Notes under the pieces: model-generated | The model's input: only the letters and a program-made list of their open reading frames with translations | What the model was told of the DNA's origin: nothing | Databases searched by the model: none | NCBI GenBank assembly: GCA_028287135.1 | Contig: JAQBQE010000033.1 | Location: 124,001 to 188,000 of the forward strand | DNA length: 64,000 nucleotides | DNA from: Myxococcales bacterium | Lineage (GTDB): Bacteria > Myxococcota_A > Polyangia > Haliangiales > Haliangiaceae | Reading direction: 5' to 3' | Shown: piece by piece, positions 38,992 to 50,890 of the stretch | Numbering within the stretch: the stretch's first letter is position 1 | Layout of the letters: every line of letters starts with the position of its first letter | Made by a program: the position numbers and the translations under genes

Positions 38992-40446
38992 TCAGGAGCC
39001 GCCGAAGCGGTCCCACGGGATCCGACGGAACCAGACGTAGCCAAGGCCGGCCGCGACGACCGCCCAGATCAGCATCGACGTGATGGCGATCGATCGTCGC
39101 TCGTCCTGCTTGCGGGCGATCTGCTGGGCGCGAAACGCATCGAGCGTTTCGTAGATCTCCGGCGTGTCCGCGGCCGTCTGCGTGGCGATCAGGGCGGCGT
39201 CGATCTTCTGGAACGCCGAGGCCTCACGCGAGGCCGCGATCAGATGGGCGGGGACAAAGCCGAGCAGGATCGAGATGACGACGCCGGCGGCGAACCGCGC
39301 GCGATGGAGCTCGGGTGCGCTGACACCGCCCCCCATCGACGTCGGGGCGGGCTGTGCCGCGGTCTGCTTGCGCATCGCCGGGGTCGCCGAGAGCGGCGGA
39401 GACGTCACCGCGGCCGAGCGCGCGGGCGCGTTCGTGGCGGCGGGCGGGGGCGGCGTGCTCATCCGCTTGGGTCGCTCGTCGTCGACCATCAGCGAGACCT
39501 GCTGCTGCGCTTCGTCGGCGTCGGGCGGCGCGAACAGATCGAGCGCTGCCTCCTTCGGCTTCGCGGCACCGGGCTTGGGCGTGGAGATCCGGATCGACGA
39601 GACCGGCTCGGGCGCAGGTCCGATGCTCGCCGCCATCAGGTCCGGCGAGGGTGCGAACCCGCCGGGGGTGCCGGCCTCGGCGTCGTCGCCATCGAGGGAC
39701 GACAGCGACAGCGCATCGCCACCGAGCGCACCCAGATCCGACGGGATCGGGACCTCCTGCGAGTACGCCGCGGACAGTCCGCTCTGGAACTGCGCGTTCG
39801 ACTTCGGCGCATTCGCCGGCGGCAGCGACGTGCCACCCGAGCGCGCCGCATTCGACGGCGGTAGCGACGACGAGCTCGGGCGACCTGCGCCCGGCGGACC
39901 GAACGGATCCAGCTCGGCCGTCGGGGACACGGAGGCGGCAGCCCGCTGCGGCATCAGCGCGGAGCTCGCATGCGATTCGCGCGGCGCCGGACCCGACGCG
40001 CTCGGCGTCTTGCTGCGCGCAGGCGGCGGCGCGACAGCGCCCGGCGGCGGGGTCATCGCGGTGCGCGCGGACGACAGCGGTGGAGACACCGAGTACCGCC
40101 CCGAGCGTGTCGGCTTGTCGCCGGGCATCGACGGCGTCTTTGCGCGCGGCGGCGGTGCGGGGGCGCGAGCGGGCTCGGCCTGGGGCGGAACGACCGGCAG
40201 GCTCGGCTGCGTCGGCGTGGCGTCCTCGACCCTGACGCGAGCGCCGACTTCTTCGAGCGCGCGCGCGTACGCGTCCGCGGTCGCAGCGTCGATGTTTGCC
40301 TTGACCCGGAACCGACCCGCGGTCATCCGCTTGATCAGGTCGGCGACCGGAAGCCCGTACTTCTGCGAGATCGCGACCGCGAGGCGCTCGATGCCCTCCG
40401 GTGTGCGATCCACCGGTCCTTCGACGTACACGTGGAAGGCTGCCAT
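38992..40446 (-). CDS. Pro/Ala-rich membrane protein with N-terminal L7/L12-like fold
   Basis: 484 residues. Residues 1-75 (FHVYVEGPVDRTPEGIERLA, ISQKYGLPVADLIKRMTAGR, FRVKANIDAATADAYARALE) make an alpha/beta unit resembling small domains that myxobacterial proteins carry for binding; I cannot name it with certainty. Residues about 80-370 are Pro/Ala/Ser-rich and likely disordered. Two membrane helices lie near the C-terminus (FAAGVVISILLGFVPAHLIA and ITSMLIWAVVAAGLGYVWF). It converges with tatC, nine bases apart. Function unknown. Confidence 0.75.
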   Translation of the reverse strand: MAAFHVYVEGPVDRTPEGIERLAVAISQKYGLPVADLIKRMTAGRFRVKANIDAATADAYARALEEVGARVRVEDATPTQPSLPVVPPQAEPARAPAPPPRAKTPSMPGDKPTRSGRYSVSPPLSSARTAMTPPPGAVAPPPARSKTPSASGPAPRESHASSALMPQRAAASVSPTAELDPFGPPGAGRPSSSSLPPSNAARSGGTSLPPANAPKSNAQFQSGLSAAYSQEVPIPSDLGALGGDALSLSSLDGDDAEAGTPGGFAPSPDLMAASIGPAPEPVSSIRISTPKPGAAKPKEAALDLFAPPDADEAQQQVSLMVDDERPKRMSTPPPPAATNAPARSAAVTSPPLSATPAMRKQTAAQPAPTSMGGGVSAPELHRARFAAGVVISILLGFVPAHLIAASREASAFQKIDAALIATQTAADTPEIYETLDAFRAQQIARKQDERRSIAITSMLIWAVVAAGLGYVWFRRIPWDRFGGS

Positions 40447-40542
40447 CCCTGTTCGTTATCTTCTCATGACTTGGCGCCGGGAGAGATCTCCCCGGCTGCC
40501 TCGAAGTTGCGCATCTCGATCCACGGCCCACAGGATGGGTAC

Positions 40543-40704
40543 ATGACTTTCGGCAAGGCTGTTCCGAAGCTCGTGCCTTCGTTCATGCGCCGCCGCATCC
40601 GCCTCGGAGTCGCCCACCATGGCGCTCCATCGGGTTGGGTCGCCCCCACCAAGGACACTGCCACCGAGCAGACCGGGCCGACCAAGCAGAAGAAGCGGCG
40701 GTAG
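40543..40704 (+). CDS. Possible small basic protein
   Basis: A 53-residue frame from the ATG at 40543 to a TAG at 40702-40704 encodes a strongly basic protein (MTFGKAVPKLVPSFMRRRIR ... KQKKRR). An AGGA lies about seven bases upstream of the start. It fills the 261-base space between two minus-strand genes. No family is recognised and it may be chance. Confidence 0.3.
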   Translation: MTFGKAVPKLVPSFMRRRIRLGVAHHGAPSGWVAPTKDTATEQTGPTKQKKRR

Positions 40705-40707
40705 CGT

Positions 40708-43029
40708 TCAGTCCGAGGGGGGCGGGACGCGGCTCGACGCTTCGTTGTAGCCGTCGCGAGCGCGCGCGTTGTCGGGCTCGATCTGCAGCGCCTTCTTGAA
40801 GTTGCTGGCGGCATCGCTGCTGTTGCCACTGCTGAGGAAGGCCTCGCCGAGGAGCGTGAACACGCGAGCGCTGCGCGGTGACATCCGCGCGGCCTTGCGG
40901 AGGTGCGCGATCGCATCGCCGAACAGGCCCTGGCGCAGCGCGATCTCTCCCATCCCGATCACGGCCGGCACGTGGCGCGGATCGAGCTCGAGCGCCTTCT
41001 TGAAGCTGGCCGCCGCGTTTCCGGTGTCGCCGCTCGCGAGCTGCTGGGTTCCGAGGTTCGCGAAGAACGACGCCTTCTGCTCGACGGAGCCGCCCTCGGC
41101 GGGCGAATCGGTCGGCGTACCGCCACCGCCGTACGGATCGAGCGGACCGTCGACGCCGCTCGGGCCCGTCGGTTGCGGATCCTTCGGCGTCGACTTGATC
41201 ACGATCGGCGCGGGGTTGGTGTCGTACGGATTGACGTCGTGCGTGGTCCCCGGCGGCTCGAAGCCCGTGCCCGCGCCGGTCGTACCCGGCGGCACGAACC
41301 CGGTCGAGGTGTCACGTCCACCGGTCGTGCTCGACGGGCGCGAGCCGGTCGACGGGCGCGACGTCGACGGGGCCTTGGTTCCCGTCGTCGGCCGCGACTT
41401 CGCTACGGCCGCAGGCTGCACGGGCTTCGCTGCCACGGCGGCGTCGGGCGACTCCATGATCGTGCTCGGCGCCGCATCCACCGGGATCCCGGCATTCGCG
41501 ATCGGCGGTGGCGACGGCGCGGCCGGCGTCGTGGTCGAGCCGCCACGGGTCAGTGCGAACACGGTCCCACCGACGACCAGCAGACCCGCGAGCCCGACCC
41601 AGATCCCGAGACGTCGGCCGCGCGGAGGCTCCTCCTCGTACAGCACGTCCGTCTCGCTGCGTCCGGCGAGCGAGGTCGCGGCACGGTCGTTCTCGCCTTC
41701 CGCGTACCAGACCTGGGAGATGTTGTCGGGATCACGCGGACCGTGCGACGACGTGCGCTTCGCACGCGACACCGACGCGGAGCCGCTCGACATGGAGCTC
41801 GATGGCTCGATCACACCGGCGACCGGCCGCTGCACGGTGACCTCCGGCGCACCGACGATCGGGACGCCGACCTTCGGAGTTCCGGTACTGCGGCGCGGCG
41901 GAGCCTCGAGGACGGGATCCGGCTTCGCCGCTGCGAGCGCGGGCAGCGGCGGCTGCGGCGGCAGCACACCGTCGTCGGAGATCCCCATTCGCTGCATCAC
42001 GCGCGACACCGACGGCGGCGGCACGCTCTCGCGACGGCGCGCGATCGAATCCTCCATGACCTCGCCGGTCTCGAGGCCGCGCCGCAGGGCCTCGACCATG
42101 CGTGACGTCGTCGCGAACCGGTTCTCGGGATCCTTCGCGAGCATCTTCGCGACCGCTGCTTCCATCCACAGCGGCACGCCGGGGCGCCGGGTCGGCAACG
42201 GGGTCGGTGTCTCGGTGACCTGCTTCGAGAGGATGTCGAACACCCGGCTGCCGGTGAACGGCGGGCCGCCGGTCAGCATCTCGTACGCGACGCAGCCGAG
42301 CTGATAGATATCGGCGCGCCGATCGATCCGATCGCCGCGCGCCTGCTCGGGCGACATGTAGCGCGGATCGCCGAACGTCATGCCGAGGCTGGTCGACGGC
42401 GCTGCCGTGTCGGTCTCGACGAGCTTCGCCAGCCCGAAGTCGAGCAGCTTGACGAAGTTGGCCTTGCCGCGGCGCTGGGTCAGGTAGACGTTGCGCGGTC
42501 GCAGATCGCGATGGACGTAGCCGATCGCGTGCGCCTCCATCAACGCCTCGCCGACCTGGATCAGAATATCGGCCGTTCGCTCGACGGACAGCTGCTTCTC
42601 GCGCACCAGCACGTGGTCGAGGGTCTCGCCCTCGAGCAGCTCCATCGCGAGATACAGCCGGCCATCCGGCGTGCGCCCGAAGTCGTGGATCTCGACGATG
42701 TGCTCGTTGTCGATGTCGGCCACCGTCGTCGCCTCGCGACGGAACCGCTCGACCGCGAGGTCATCGCGCGACAGCTCGGTGTGCAGCACCTTGATCGCGA
42801 CCTTGCGGCGCAGCGTCACGTGCTCGGCGCGATAGATCGTGCCGGATCCGCCCTGTCCGAGCAGCGCCTGGACCTGGAACCGCTCGCCGAGCAGCTTGCC
42901 GACGAGCGCATCGGTGGCGGCCTCGCGAACCTTGGGGCGGCCGCAATTGGGGCAGAACAACGCCGAATCGGCGTACCCGTGATTGCAGCCAGCGCAGGTG
43001 ATCGTCGCAGTCATGTCATGTGCGGACAT
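40708..43029 (-). CDS. Zinc-ribbon Ser/Thr protein kinase with TM and TPRs
   Basis: 773 residues. A zinc ribbon with Cys12/Cys15 and Cys26/Cys29 (CAGC, CPNC) precedes a Hanks-type kinase domain (about 50-320): glycine loop GQGGSGTIY, Lys80 in VAIK, catalytic loop HRDLRPRN at 173-180, DFG at 197-199 and SPEQARGD. Arg177 stands where most Ser/Thr kinases have Lys (HRDLK), a change also seen in some tyrosine kinases. A disordered Pro/Ser linker, one TM helix (about 480-500; IWVGLAGLLVVGGTVFAL), another Pro/Thr/Gly linker and TPRs (about 665-770; AAASFKKALELDPRHVPAVI, ASNFKKALQIEPDNARARDG) follow. The C-terminal TPRs lie in the periplasm. Confidence 0.93.
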   Translation of the reverse strand: MSAHDMTATITCAGCNHGYADSALFCPNCGRPKVREAATDALVGKLLGERFQVQALLGQGGSGTIYRAEHVTLRRKVAIKVLHTELSRDDLAVERFRREATTVADIDNEHIVEIHDFGRTPDGRLYLAMELLEGETLDHVLVREKQLSVERTADILIQVGEALMEAHAIGYVHRDLRPRNVYLTQRRGKANFVKLLDFGLAKLVETDTAAPSTSLGMTFGDPRYMSPEQARGDRIDRRADIYQLGCVAYEMLTGGPPFTGSRVFDILSKQVTETPTPLPTRRPGVPLWMEAAVAKMLAKDPENRFATTSRMVEALRRGLETGEVMEDSIARRRESVPPPSVSRVMQRMGISDDGVLPPQPPLPALAAAKPDPVLEAPPRRSTGTPKVGVPIVGAPEVTVQRPVAGVIEPSSSMSSGSASVSRAKRTSSHGPRDPDNISQVWYAEGENDRAATSLAGRSETDVLYEEEPPRGRRLGIWVGLAGLLVVGGTVFALTRGGSTTTPAAPSPPPIANAGIPVDAAPSTIMESPDAAVAAKPVQPAAVAKSRPTTGTKAPSTSRPSTGSRPSSTTGGRDTSTGFVPPGTTGAGTGFEPPGTTHDVNPYDTNPAPIVIKSTPKDPQPTGPSGVDGPLDPYGGGGTPTDSPAEGGSVEQKASFFANLGTQQLASGDTGNAAASFKKALELDPRHVPAVIGMGEIALRQGLFGDAIAHLRKAARMSPRSARVFTLLGEAFLSSGNSSDAASNFKKALQIEPDNARARDGYNEASSRVPPPSD

Positions 43030-43101
43030 AGGAGCGTCTCGACGGACGGACCTGGGAAATCATAGCCCGCCGCCGGGCCTCGCGCCCGTAAACTCGAACG
43101 T

Positions 43102-43794
43102 TCAAGCGCCCGAACGGGGCTTGGGCGCTCGCAGGGCCTCGGCCAGCTCCGCCTCGGTCACCAGCCCCTTGGCCGTGAGGACCTGGATCAGGGCGTTCAG
43201 GTGGGCCTCGAGGTCGGCGGTCCCGACGGCCTGCTGGAGCGCGGAGATCGGGATCTGGGCCGTGACGGAGACCTCGGATTCGGTCTCGACATTCTGCAGC
43301 TTGCCCTTCGAGGTGATGAACATCGTCCCGCCGGGGCGGCTGATCGTGCCCGTATGGATCTCGCGGTAGCGCTTGGCGACCAGCTCGTCGATCGCCGATA
43401 GCGGCAGGGCGCTCACCTCGATCTCGAGGTGCGTGATCTGCTCGATCTCGGCCACCGCCGTCGAGTCCGTGGGGTCCGCCATCGCGAGCCGCAGGATCCT
43501 GGTCGTCCCCTCGGTGTGGAGCGCAAGGGGCAGGACGCGAAGCCGTGCACAGACGTCGCGCGAGACCTGGCGGAGAGCGTCGGTGTCGATCTGGATGTCC
43601 GCCGGATCGAGGAGGGGGATCCGGGTCTGCTTGCGGATCGCCGCGATCAGGGCGATCTCGTCGACGCCGAGCTCCTTGATCAGGGTGACGACGAGCGGTT
43701 CCTTGCGCTCCTCGGCCAAGCGACCCGCCTTGGCGGCGCTGGTCTTGTTGACCAGCCCCGCTTCGATCGCGATCTCGGCCAACGTCTTAGGCAC
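43102..43794 (-). CDS. GspE N-terminal-domain protein
   Basis: 230 residues. The sequence LAEIAIEAGLVNKTSAAKAG, LVVTLIKELGVDEIALIAAI and KQTRIPLLDPADIQIDTDAL matches the N-terminal domain of GspE/PilB-type secretion ATPases, here free-standing without the ATPase. A second alpha/beta half (CARLRVLPLALHTEGTTRIL, LAMADPTDSTAVAEIEQITH) resembles the following part of that domain. Such free proteins are common in myxobacteria. The start is a GTG at 43794, only two bases past the 3' end of a tRNA-Arg, with no ribosome site except the tRNA itself; domain conservation from residue 3 supports this start. Confidence 0.85.
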   Translation of the reverse strand: MPKTLAEIAIEAGLVNKTSAAKAGRLAEERKEPLVVTLIKELGVDEIALIAAIRKQTRIPLLDPADIQIDTDALRQVSRDVCARLRVLPLALHTEGTTRILRLAMADPTDSTAVAEIEQITHLEIEVSALPLSAIDELVAKRYREIHTGTISRPGGTMFITSKGKLQNVETESEVSVTAQIPISALQQAVGTADLEAHLNALIQVLTAKGLVTEAELAEALRAPKPRSGA

Positions 43795-43796
43795 GG

Positions 43797-43870
<74 letters not shown>

Positions 43871-43880
43871 GTGTGGTTGG

Positions 43881-43909
43881 GTTCTACCCGTGCCGCGCTG
43901 GAGAAACAA
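43881..43909 (-). promoter_or_regulatory. Likely sigma-70 promoter of the tRNA-Arg gene
   Basis: On the minus strand TTGTTT (43904-43909) and TAGAAC (43881-43886) are 17 bases apart, and the -10 box ends ten bases before the tRNA 5' end. Both hexamers match the consensus at three or four positions. It would also be the only evident promoter for the GspE-N gene downstream. Confidence 0.5.
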
Positions 43910-43938
43910 GCTGTCGTGGGCTTCGGTTACCATCGGGC

Positions 43939-44727
43939 ATGGCGATCGACTACGTGCTCGCGGTGGGGTGCGTGCCCCAGAAGACGCTCGGGGTCGAACG
44001 CCTCGTCGAGCTGCACCGGACCCGGATCCTGGCCCGCTCCGCCCTGGCCCACATGCGCCAGGATGGCGAACAGCGGCCCCCGAGCGAGATCGAGATCCAG
44101 CTCACGATGCGCAAGCCCGGGGGCGACTCGGCCCGCGGGGTCACACTCCAGAACCTCGTCGACGAGGCCGCCCCCCTCGATACGGTGTCGCACCACTGCG
44201 CGACCTGCCCCGCGGGCCTGCCTCGCGAGTTCGCCTGCCACCGCCGGATCCGGTACCCGATCCCCGAGCACGTCGAGCAGTGGCTGATGGCCCGGCTGCC
44301 GACCCAGCTCGCGACCACGGCGGGAGCGCTGCTCGTCCGCGGCCTGGGTGAGTTCGGCTGGGACGGGGCGCCGACCGCCAAGCTGCGGGCCGCCGGGACC
44401 ACGTATTTCGAGAGTCGGGTCGCCTACGGGGTGCGCTGGGAGGGCGAGGACGGAAACATCGAGGTCTCGTCCGATCAGCTGTTCCAGATGATGTTCCTGG
44501 TCGGTCACCTCGCCCCGACGCACTGCCTGATGCTCGCGCTGTTTCTCGGGGTGATTCCGCACGATACGAGCGTCTACTTATTGAAGGACGACGAGGGTCG
44601 GCGAAAGGCCCTGGCCAATGCCGAGCTTGCGAGTGAAGGCGACGCCGACGTCGAGCAGCTCGCCGCGTTCCTGCGTGCGCTCGCGACCGCCGCCCGGATG
44701 GATGCGACGCTCCTCATCGACGGGTAG
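43939..44727 (+). CDS. Hypothetical protein with CxxC/His-rich centre
   Basis: 262 residues from the ATG at 43939. It has no signal peptide or membrane helix. A central [20 protein letters not shown] (about 78-97) could bind a metal ion. The rest is helical with well-conserved-looking blocks ([58 protein letters not shown]). I do not recognise the family. It is divergent from the tRNA-Arg gene, with about 68 bases between. Confidence 0.8.
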   Translation: MAIDYVLAVGCVPQKTLGVERLVELHRTRILARSALAHMRQDGEQRPPSEIEIQLTMRKPGGDSARGVTLQNLVDEAAPLDTVSHHCATCPAGLPREFACHRRIRYPIPEHVEQWLMARLPTQLATTAGALLVRGLGEFGWDGAPTAKLRAAGTTYFESRVAYGVRWEGEDGNIEVSSDQLFQMMFLVGHLAPTHCLMLALFLGVIPHDTSVYLLKDDEGRRKALANAELASEGDADVEQLAAFLRALATAARMDATLLIDG

Positions 44728-44756
44728 CTCAAACAGCGCCACCTCGGCTGCACCTT

Positions 44757-45147
44757 TTGGGTGGGCTGTCACGGTCACGGGTGTCGAGGACATCGTGCTC
44801 GGCGCTGCGTCGAGCACCGATGCCGCGTACGCCGGGCTCGATCCGGTGGACGTCGGGTTCACCAACCTCGACGATCGCGGTGAGCTCGTCGGATACGACG
44901 TCGCGCCGTCCGCGGACGTCACATGCGTGCTCTCGAGCTCGGATCCCGGCGAGGGCACGATCAGCCCGGCGACGATCACGTTCTCGCCGGCCACGTTCGC
45001 GACGTTCCAGCAGGTGACGATCACCGGCGTCGATGACGCGATCGATGACGGCTCGCAGCTGTTCACGGTCGAGATCGCCGCCTGCACCAGCGCTACAACG
45101 GGTTCGATCCCCGGGACGTCTCGGTGCTCCATCGCGATAACGATTGA
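44757..45147 (+). pseudogene. Frameshifted fragment of a Calx-beta-like repeat protein
   Basis: About 120 residues read as one-and-a-half extracellular beta repeats: [80 protein letters not shown]. At about 45085-45095 the frame changes: the expected repeat end [17 protein letters not shown] and a TGA at 45145-45147 continue in another frame, so at least one indel has occurred. There is no start codon with a signal peptide. It appears to be the leftover C-terminus of a large repeat surface protein. The 460-base space 44728-45188 holds nothing else. Confidence 0.6.
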
Positions 45148-45188
45148 GCTGATTTGCGCACGTGGGCCCCTGGGTCTACGGTTCGGCG

Positions 45189-47465
<2,277 letters not shown>

Positions 47466-47481
47466 CCGTGCCGCACTCAGA

Positions 47482-49776
47482 TCACTGGATGATCACGCAG
47501 GTCGCGCCCGCGACATCATCCTGGTTGTTGGTCTCGTCGCACTCCGCGACGGTGCGAGCGCTGTCGACGACGGCGAAGTAGTCGCTCGGCATCATCGGCG
47601 CGGGGATCGGCAGCTTCGCGTGCGCGGAGCCACCGGGGAGGATCGGCGTCGTGGTGGTCGCGGTGCCGAGCACCGGGCCGAGCGCGTTGGTGCCCTGATA
47701 GAACGTGACGACCACGCCGGGCACCACGCCGAGCGCACCGAGGTTGGTGACGCGCGCGTCGAGGACGATCTGCGCCGAGATGCACTGGTCGAGGCCGACT
47801 GCGAGCTCGACCGCGAGATCCGGCGCGTTGAACACGCCCTCGCCCTGCGCGTTCTTGCGGTAGTCGTTGAGGCCGGGCTGTGCCCAGTTCGGGTCCTCGG
47901 CGGTCGGCACGTTGCCCGCGGTCGTCGCGTTGGTGACGTGGTAGCTGTGCTGCGTCCACACCTTGCGCGTCGGCACCCAGCGATCGTTGGGGTCGCCGTA
48001 GACGTAGATCCCGCGGCGCGGGGTCTGGCCCGGGCAGTCACCCGCAGCATTCGAGTCGTTCGCCACGACGATGATCTCCGAGTTGCCATCGCCATCGGCA
48101 TCGACGACCAGCGGATACTCGTGGATCGTGCCCGTGGTGTTCGGGATCTGGAGCTGCGTGCGACCGTCGGTGCCGCTGTAGACCCAGACGTTGCACTCGT
48201 CCTGGTAGACGACCTCGGCGGAGCCGTCGCCCTGGAAGTCGAACACCGAGGACCCGGTCGCGTTCGAGGACAGATCGTGCGTCGTCTTCGACCACCTCAC
48301 GAACAGCGCGCCAGCAGCCGGCGTCGGCGTGATGCCGGAGATGTCCTCCATCGGGCGCCGCAGATCGTAGACCGAGTAGCTGTAGCCACCGGCGACGCCG
48401 ATCTCGGGCCGACCATCTCCATCGAAGTCCGCGATCGTCGGTGGACCGCCAATGTTCGAGGTCGTGCCGCCGGGAATCGCTCGAGGCTGCGTACGCAGCG
48501 CCGGGTTGGCGGTGCACATCGCGTCCGTCGGATCGATCGCGCAGAACAGCTGACCGGTCTGGCCGTCGAGCGCGATCACCATGCCACTCGCGACCAGGAC
48601 CACCTCGGGCGTGCCGTCCTTGTCGAGATCGGCGACCGCGGGATAGCCGTCGTTGCCGGCATAGGTCCAGTACGCGGTGACCGTGGTCATGCTGGGCATC
48701 GCCCCATTCCACGCGACCTTCCACGCGTTCTTGCCGCTGATGATCTCGGAGATCCCGTCGTTGTCGAGGTCGGCGATCGCCGAGATTCCACCCTGGTAGG
48801 TCCCGTTGGTCCCGAGGTAGCCGCCGTTGCCGCCGCCGCCCTGATCCCACACCACGAGTCCGGTGTGATCGATCAAGGTCCCGCCGAACACGATCTCCGC
48901 CTGCGGATCGGCGTCGAAGTTTGCGAGCGTGGCGCCACCGTTCTCGACCTTGATGCCGTACGGCAGGTTGTTCGCGTCATGCGAGACCCACAGCAAGGCG
49001 CCGGTGTGATCGATCGCGACGATCAGACTCCGGCCGGTGCCGCCGCTGCCGAAGCGCGCTGCGTAGATGATGTCGGGAAGGCTATCGCCCGAGACGTCAC
49101 CGACCGCGATCGTCGACCGTCCGTGCGAGCCGTAGCTGGTCGGCGGGTTGTGCGGGATCTTCGCGACCTTGATCGCGCCGGTGGCACCGTCGAGGATCTG
49201 GATGCGACCGCCCGGGAACCCCAGCCCGTCCTGCTGTGCGAGGTTGACCACGACCTCCGGTGCCCCCAGACCGTCGAGGTTCGCGACGACCGGGATCGAG
49301 ATGATCTCGTCCGCAGTTGACGACCACTCCGACACGACCTGGAGGTCCGCGAACGTCGGGACGATCTGGCAGGTCAGCGGATCGGGCTGCGGCAGGCACT
49401 GGTTCAGCGTCGGCTCGCAGAAGTCGCCGGGCGCGCAGTCGTACGGATCGCTGCATGCCGTGCCCGGAACGACGCACGCGTTGGACAGACAGACCTCGCC
49501 CGTGCCGCAGCACGTATCGAGCGTCGCGCCGCAGCGCACGCCCGAGCTACACGCCGGCAGGCAGCGATCCTCGACACATTCGTTGCCCGCCGCGCAGCAC
49601 ATCGCGGGCGAGCCACACAGCGTGCCGCCCGTGCACAGGTCCGCGTCGATGCCGCCATCCTCCCCGGTGGGCGCATCGACGTCATCCCCACCCCCGCCAT
49701 CGGTGGCGCCGGTGACGCGAGGCCCACATCCGACCACAAGCACGAGGGAGACCCACAACAACAACGAGGCACGCAT
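47482..49776 (-). CDS. FG-GAP/VCBS-repeat lipoprotein with Cys-rich neck
   Basis: 764 residues from the ATG at 49776, giving a lipoprotein signal MRASLLLWVSLVLVVGC with Cys17. An Asp/Gly linker leads to a ~75-residue neck with about 16 cysteines in CCxxG/C...C patterns (CGSPAMCCAAGNECVEDRC, CSDPYDCAPGDFCEP), then integrin-like FG-GAP/VCBS repeats (IADLDNDGISEIISG, VADLDKDGTPEVVL, IADFDGDGRPEIGVAG) with D-x-D-x-D calcium loops. A CARDB-like domain closes the protein (VTNLGALGVVPGVVVTFYQ). The architecture is common for surface proteins of myxobacteria. It faces the malic enzyme tail to tail, 16 bases apart. Confidence 0.9.
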   Translation of the reverse strand: MRASLLLWVSLVLVVGCGPRVTGATDGGGGDDVDAPTGEDGGIDADLCTGGTLCGSPAMCCAAGNECVEDRCLPACSSGVRCGATLDTCCGTGEVCLSNACVVPGTACSDPYDCAPGDFCEPTLNQCLPQPDPLTCQIVPTFADLQVVSEWSSTADEIISIPVVANLDGLGAPEVVVNLAQQDGLGFPGGRIQILDGATGAIKVAKIPHNPPTSYGSHGRSTIAVGDVSGDSLPDIIYAARFGSGGTGRSLIVAIDHTGALLWVSHDANNLPYGIKVENGGATLANFDADPQAEIVFGGTLIDHTGLVVWDQGGGGNGGYLGTNGTYQGGISAIADLDNDGISEIISGKNAWKVAWNGAMPSMTTVTAYWTYAGNDGYPAVADLDKDGTPEVVLVASGMVIALDGQTGQLFCAIDPTDAMCTANPALRTQPRAIPGGTTSNIGGPPTIADFDGDGRPEIGVAGGYSYSVYDLRRPMEDISGITPTPAAGALFVRWSKTTHDLSSNATGSSVFDFQGDGSAEVVYQDECNVWVYSGTDGRTQLQIPNTTGTIHEYPLVVDADGDGNSEIIVVANDSNAAGDCPGQTPRRGIYVYGDPNDRWVPTRKVWTQHSYHVTNATTAGNVPTAEDPNWAQPGLNDYRKNAQGEGVFNAPDLAVELAVGLDQCISAQIVLDARVTNLGALGVVPGVVVTFYQGTNALGPVLGTATTTTPILPGGSAHAKLPIPAPMMPSDYFAVVDSARTVAECDETNNQDDVAGATCVIIQ

Positions 49777-49916
49777 CAGGGGGTGGACCAGCATAACGCA
49801 CGCCAGCGCCGGAACGCGCCGACGACACCCACAGGTGCGCTCGCCCAGCGGAAGCGGGACGGTCGTTCCGGGTCAACCGACCTCAGGGGACCGCTGGCCG
49901 AGGATAGTATCGGCCG

Positions 49917-50870
49917 ATGAAGCGCGCGATCCTCGTGTGTGCGGCGCTCGCGGGGTGCGGCCGCTCGACCTCTTCGACGCCCGATGCGGCGGCGATCTGC
50001 CGCGGCACGCAGGAGCCACGGGACGCCATCGTCCTCCGTGCCTCGGACCCAGCGGCCGGCGGCAAGGCGCGCGGCCTGCGCGAGTCGGCGATGCGTTCGC
50101 AGGGCGGCAAGGCAGTCGCGGAGCTCGATCGGTTCATCGAGGACCACAGCACGCAGGTCATGTTCGAGGCGCACCTCGCGGAGCGCGACCGCAAGCTCGC
50201 CGAAGATCTCGAGCTCGCGCACGTCATGGTCTCGGTGCTGATCTCGCAGCACCAGACGCTCGAGATTGTCGACGCGAGCCCGACCGGGGACAAGGTGGCC
50301 GAGCTGATGAAGCCGCTGCTCGATGGCAACGCGGTCGGTGCGGTGAGGACGCGCGCGACGGCGCTGGCGACCGCGATCGCGGATCTCGCCGCGCGCTCGG
50401 CGGCCGTCCAGGGGGCCACGGATGTGAAGGCGGCCCGGCTCCAGGTGGCGGAGGCGATCAAGGTGGCCAACGTTGCGCACGCCCAGCTCAACGAAGCGAT
50501 CGCCAGGATGCACGCGACCGCGGTCTCGCTCGCGGCCCTCGCCGACGAGCAAGGCAAGCCGACCTACGGGCTGCTGGTCCGGCTGTGGACGCGGCTCACC
50601 GCGATCCGCGCACGGCTCGACGATCCGTGGCCAGCGTCCGTGATCGCTCCTCACACGAGCGCGGTGCTGGTGTCGAGTCCGCGCCAGTGGATCGTGACCT
50701 GCAGTGCCGCACCCCCGCCACCGCGCGCGGCACAGCTCGCAGGCGCAGCGGCGATCACGGACGGTCGCGACACCGTCGCGGCAACCCTCGGACTCGGCCC
50801 GCGGACGTCTCCCGTGAAGCCGCCCAGCCTCGAGGCACTGCGCTTCGCGCTCGCGCCGCCGAAGCCCTGA
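49917..50870 (+). CDS. Hypothetical lipoprotein upstream of giant kinase
   Basis: 317 residues with a clear lipoprotein signal MKRAILVCAALAGC (LAGC box, Cys14). The middle (about 55-215) is helical with coiled-coil-like stretches (VAELDRFIEDHSTQVMFEAH, VKAARLQVAEAIKVANVAHA, LNEAIARMHATAVSLAALAD); the end is Ala/Pro-rich. No family is recognised. The gene is 20 bases before the kinase-NTPase gene on the same strand, so it may be a periplasmic input for it. Confidence 0.75.
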   Translation: MKRAILVCAALAGCGRSTSSTPDAAAICRGTQEPRDAIVLRASDPAAGGKARGLRESAMRSQGGKAVAELDRFIEDHSTQVMFEAHLAERDRKLAEDLELAHVMVSVLISQHQTLEIVDASPTGDKVAELMKPLLDGNAVGAVRTRATALATAIADLAARSAAVQGATDVKAARLQVAEAIKVANVAHAQLNEAIARMHATAVSLAALADEQGKPTYGLLVRLWTRLTAIRARLDDPWPASVIAPHTSAVLVSSPRQWIVTCSAAPPPPRAAQLAGAAAITDGRDTVAATLGLGPRTSPVKPPSLEALRFALAPPKP

Positions 50871-50890
50871 TCTGAACCGGACGCGTTACC

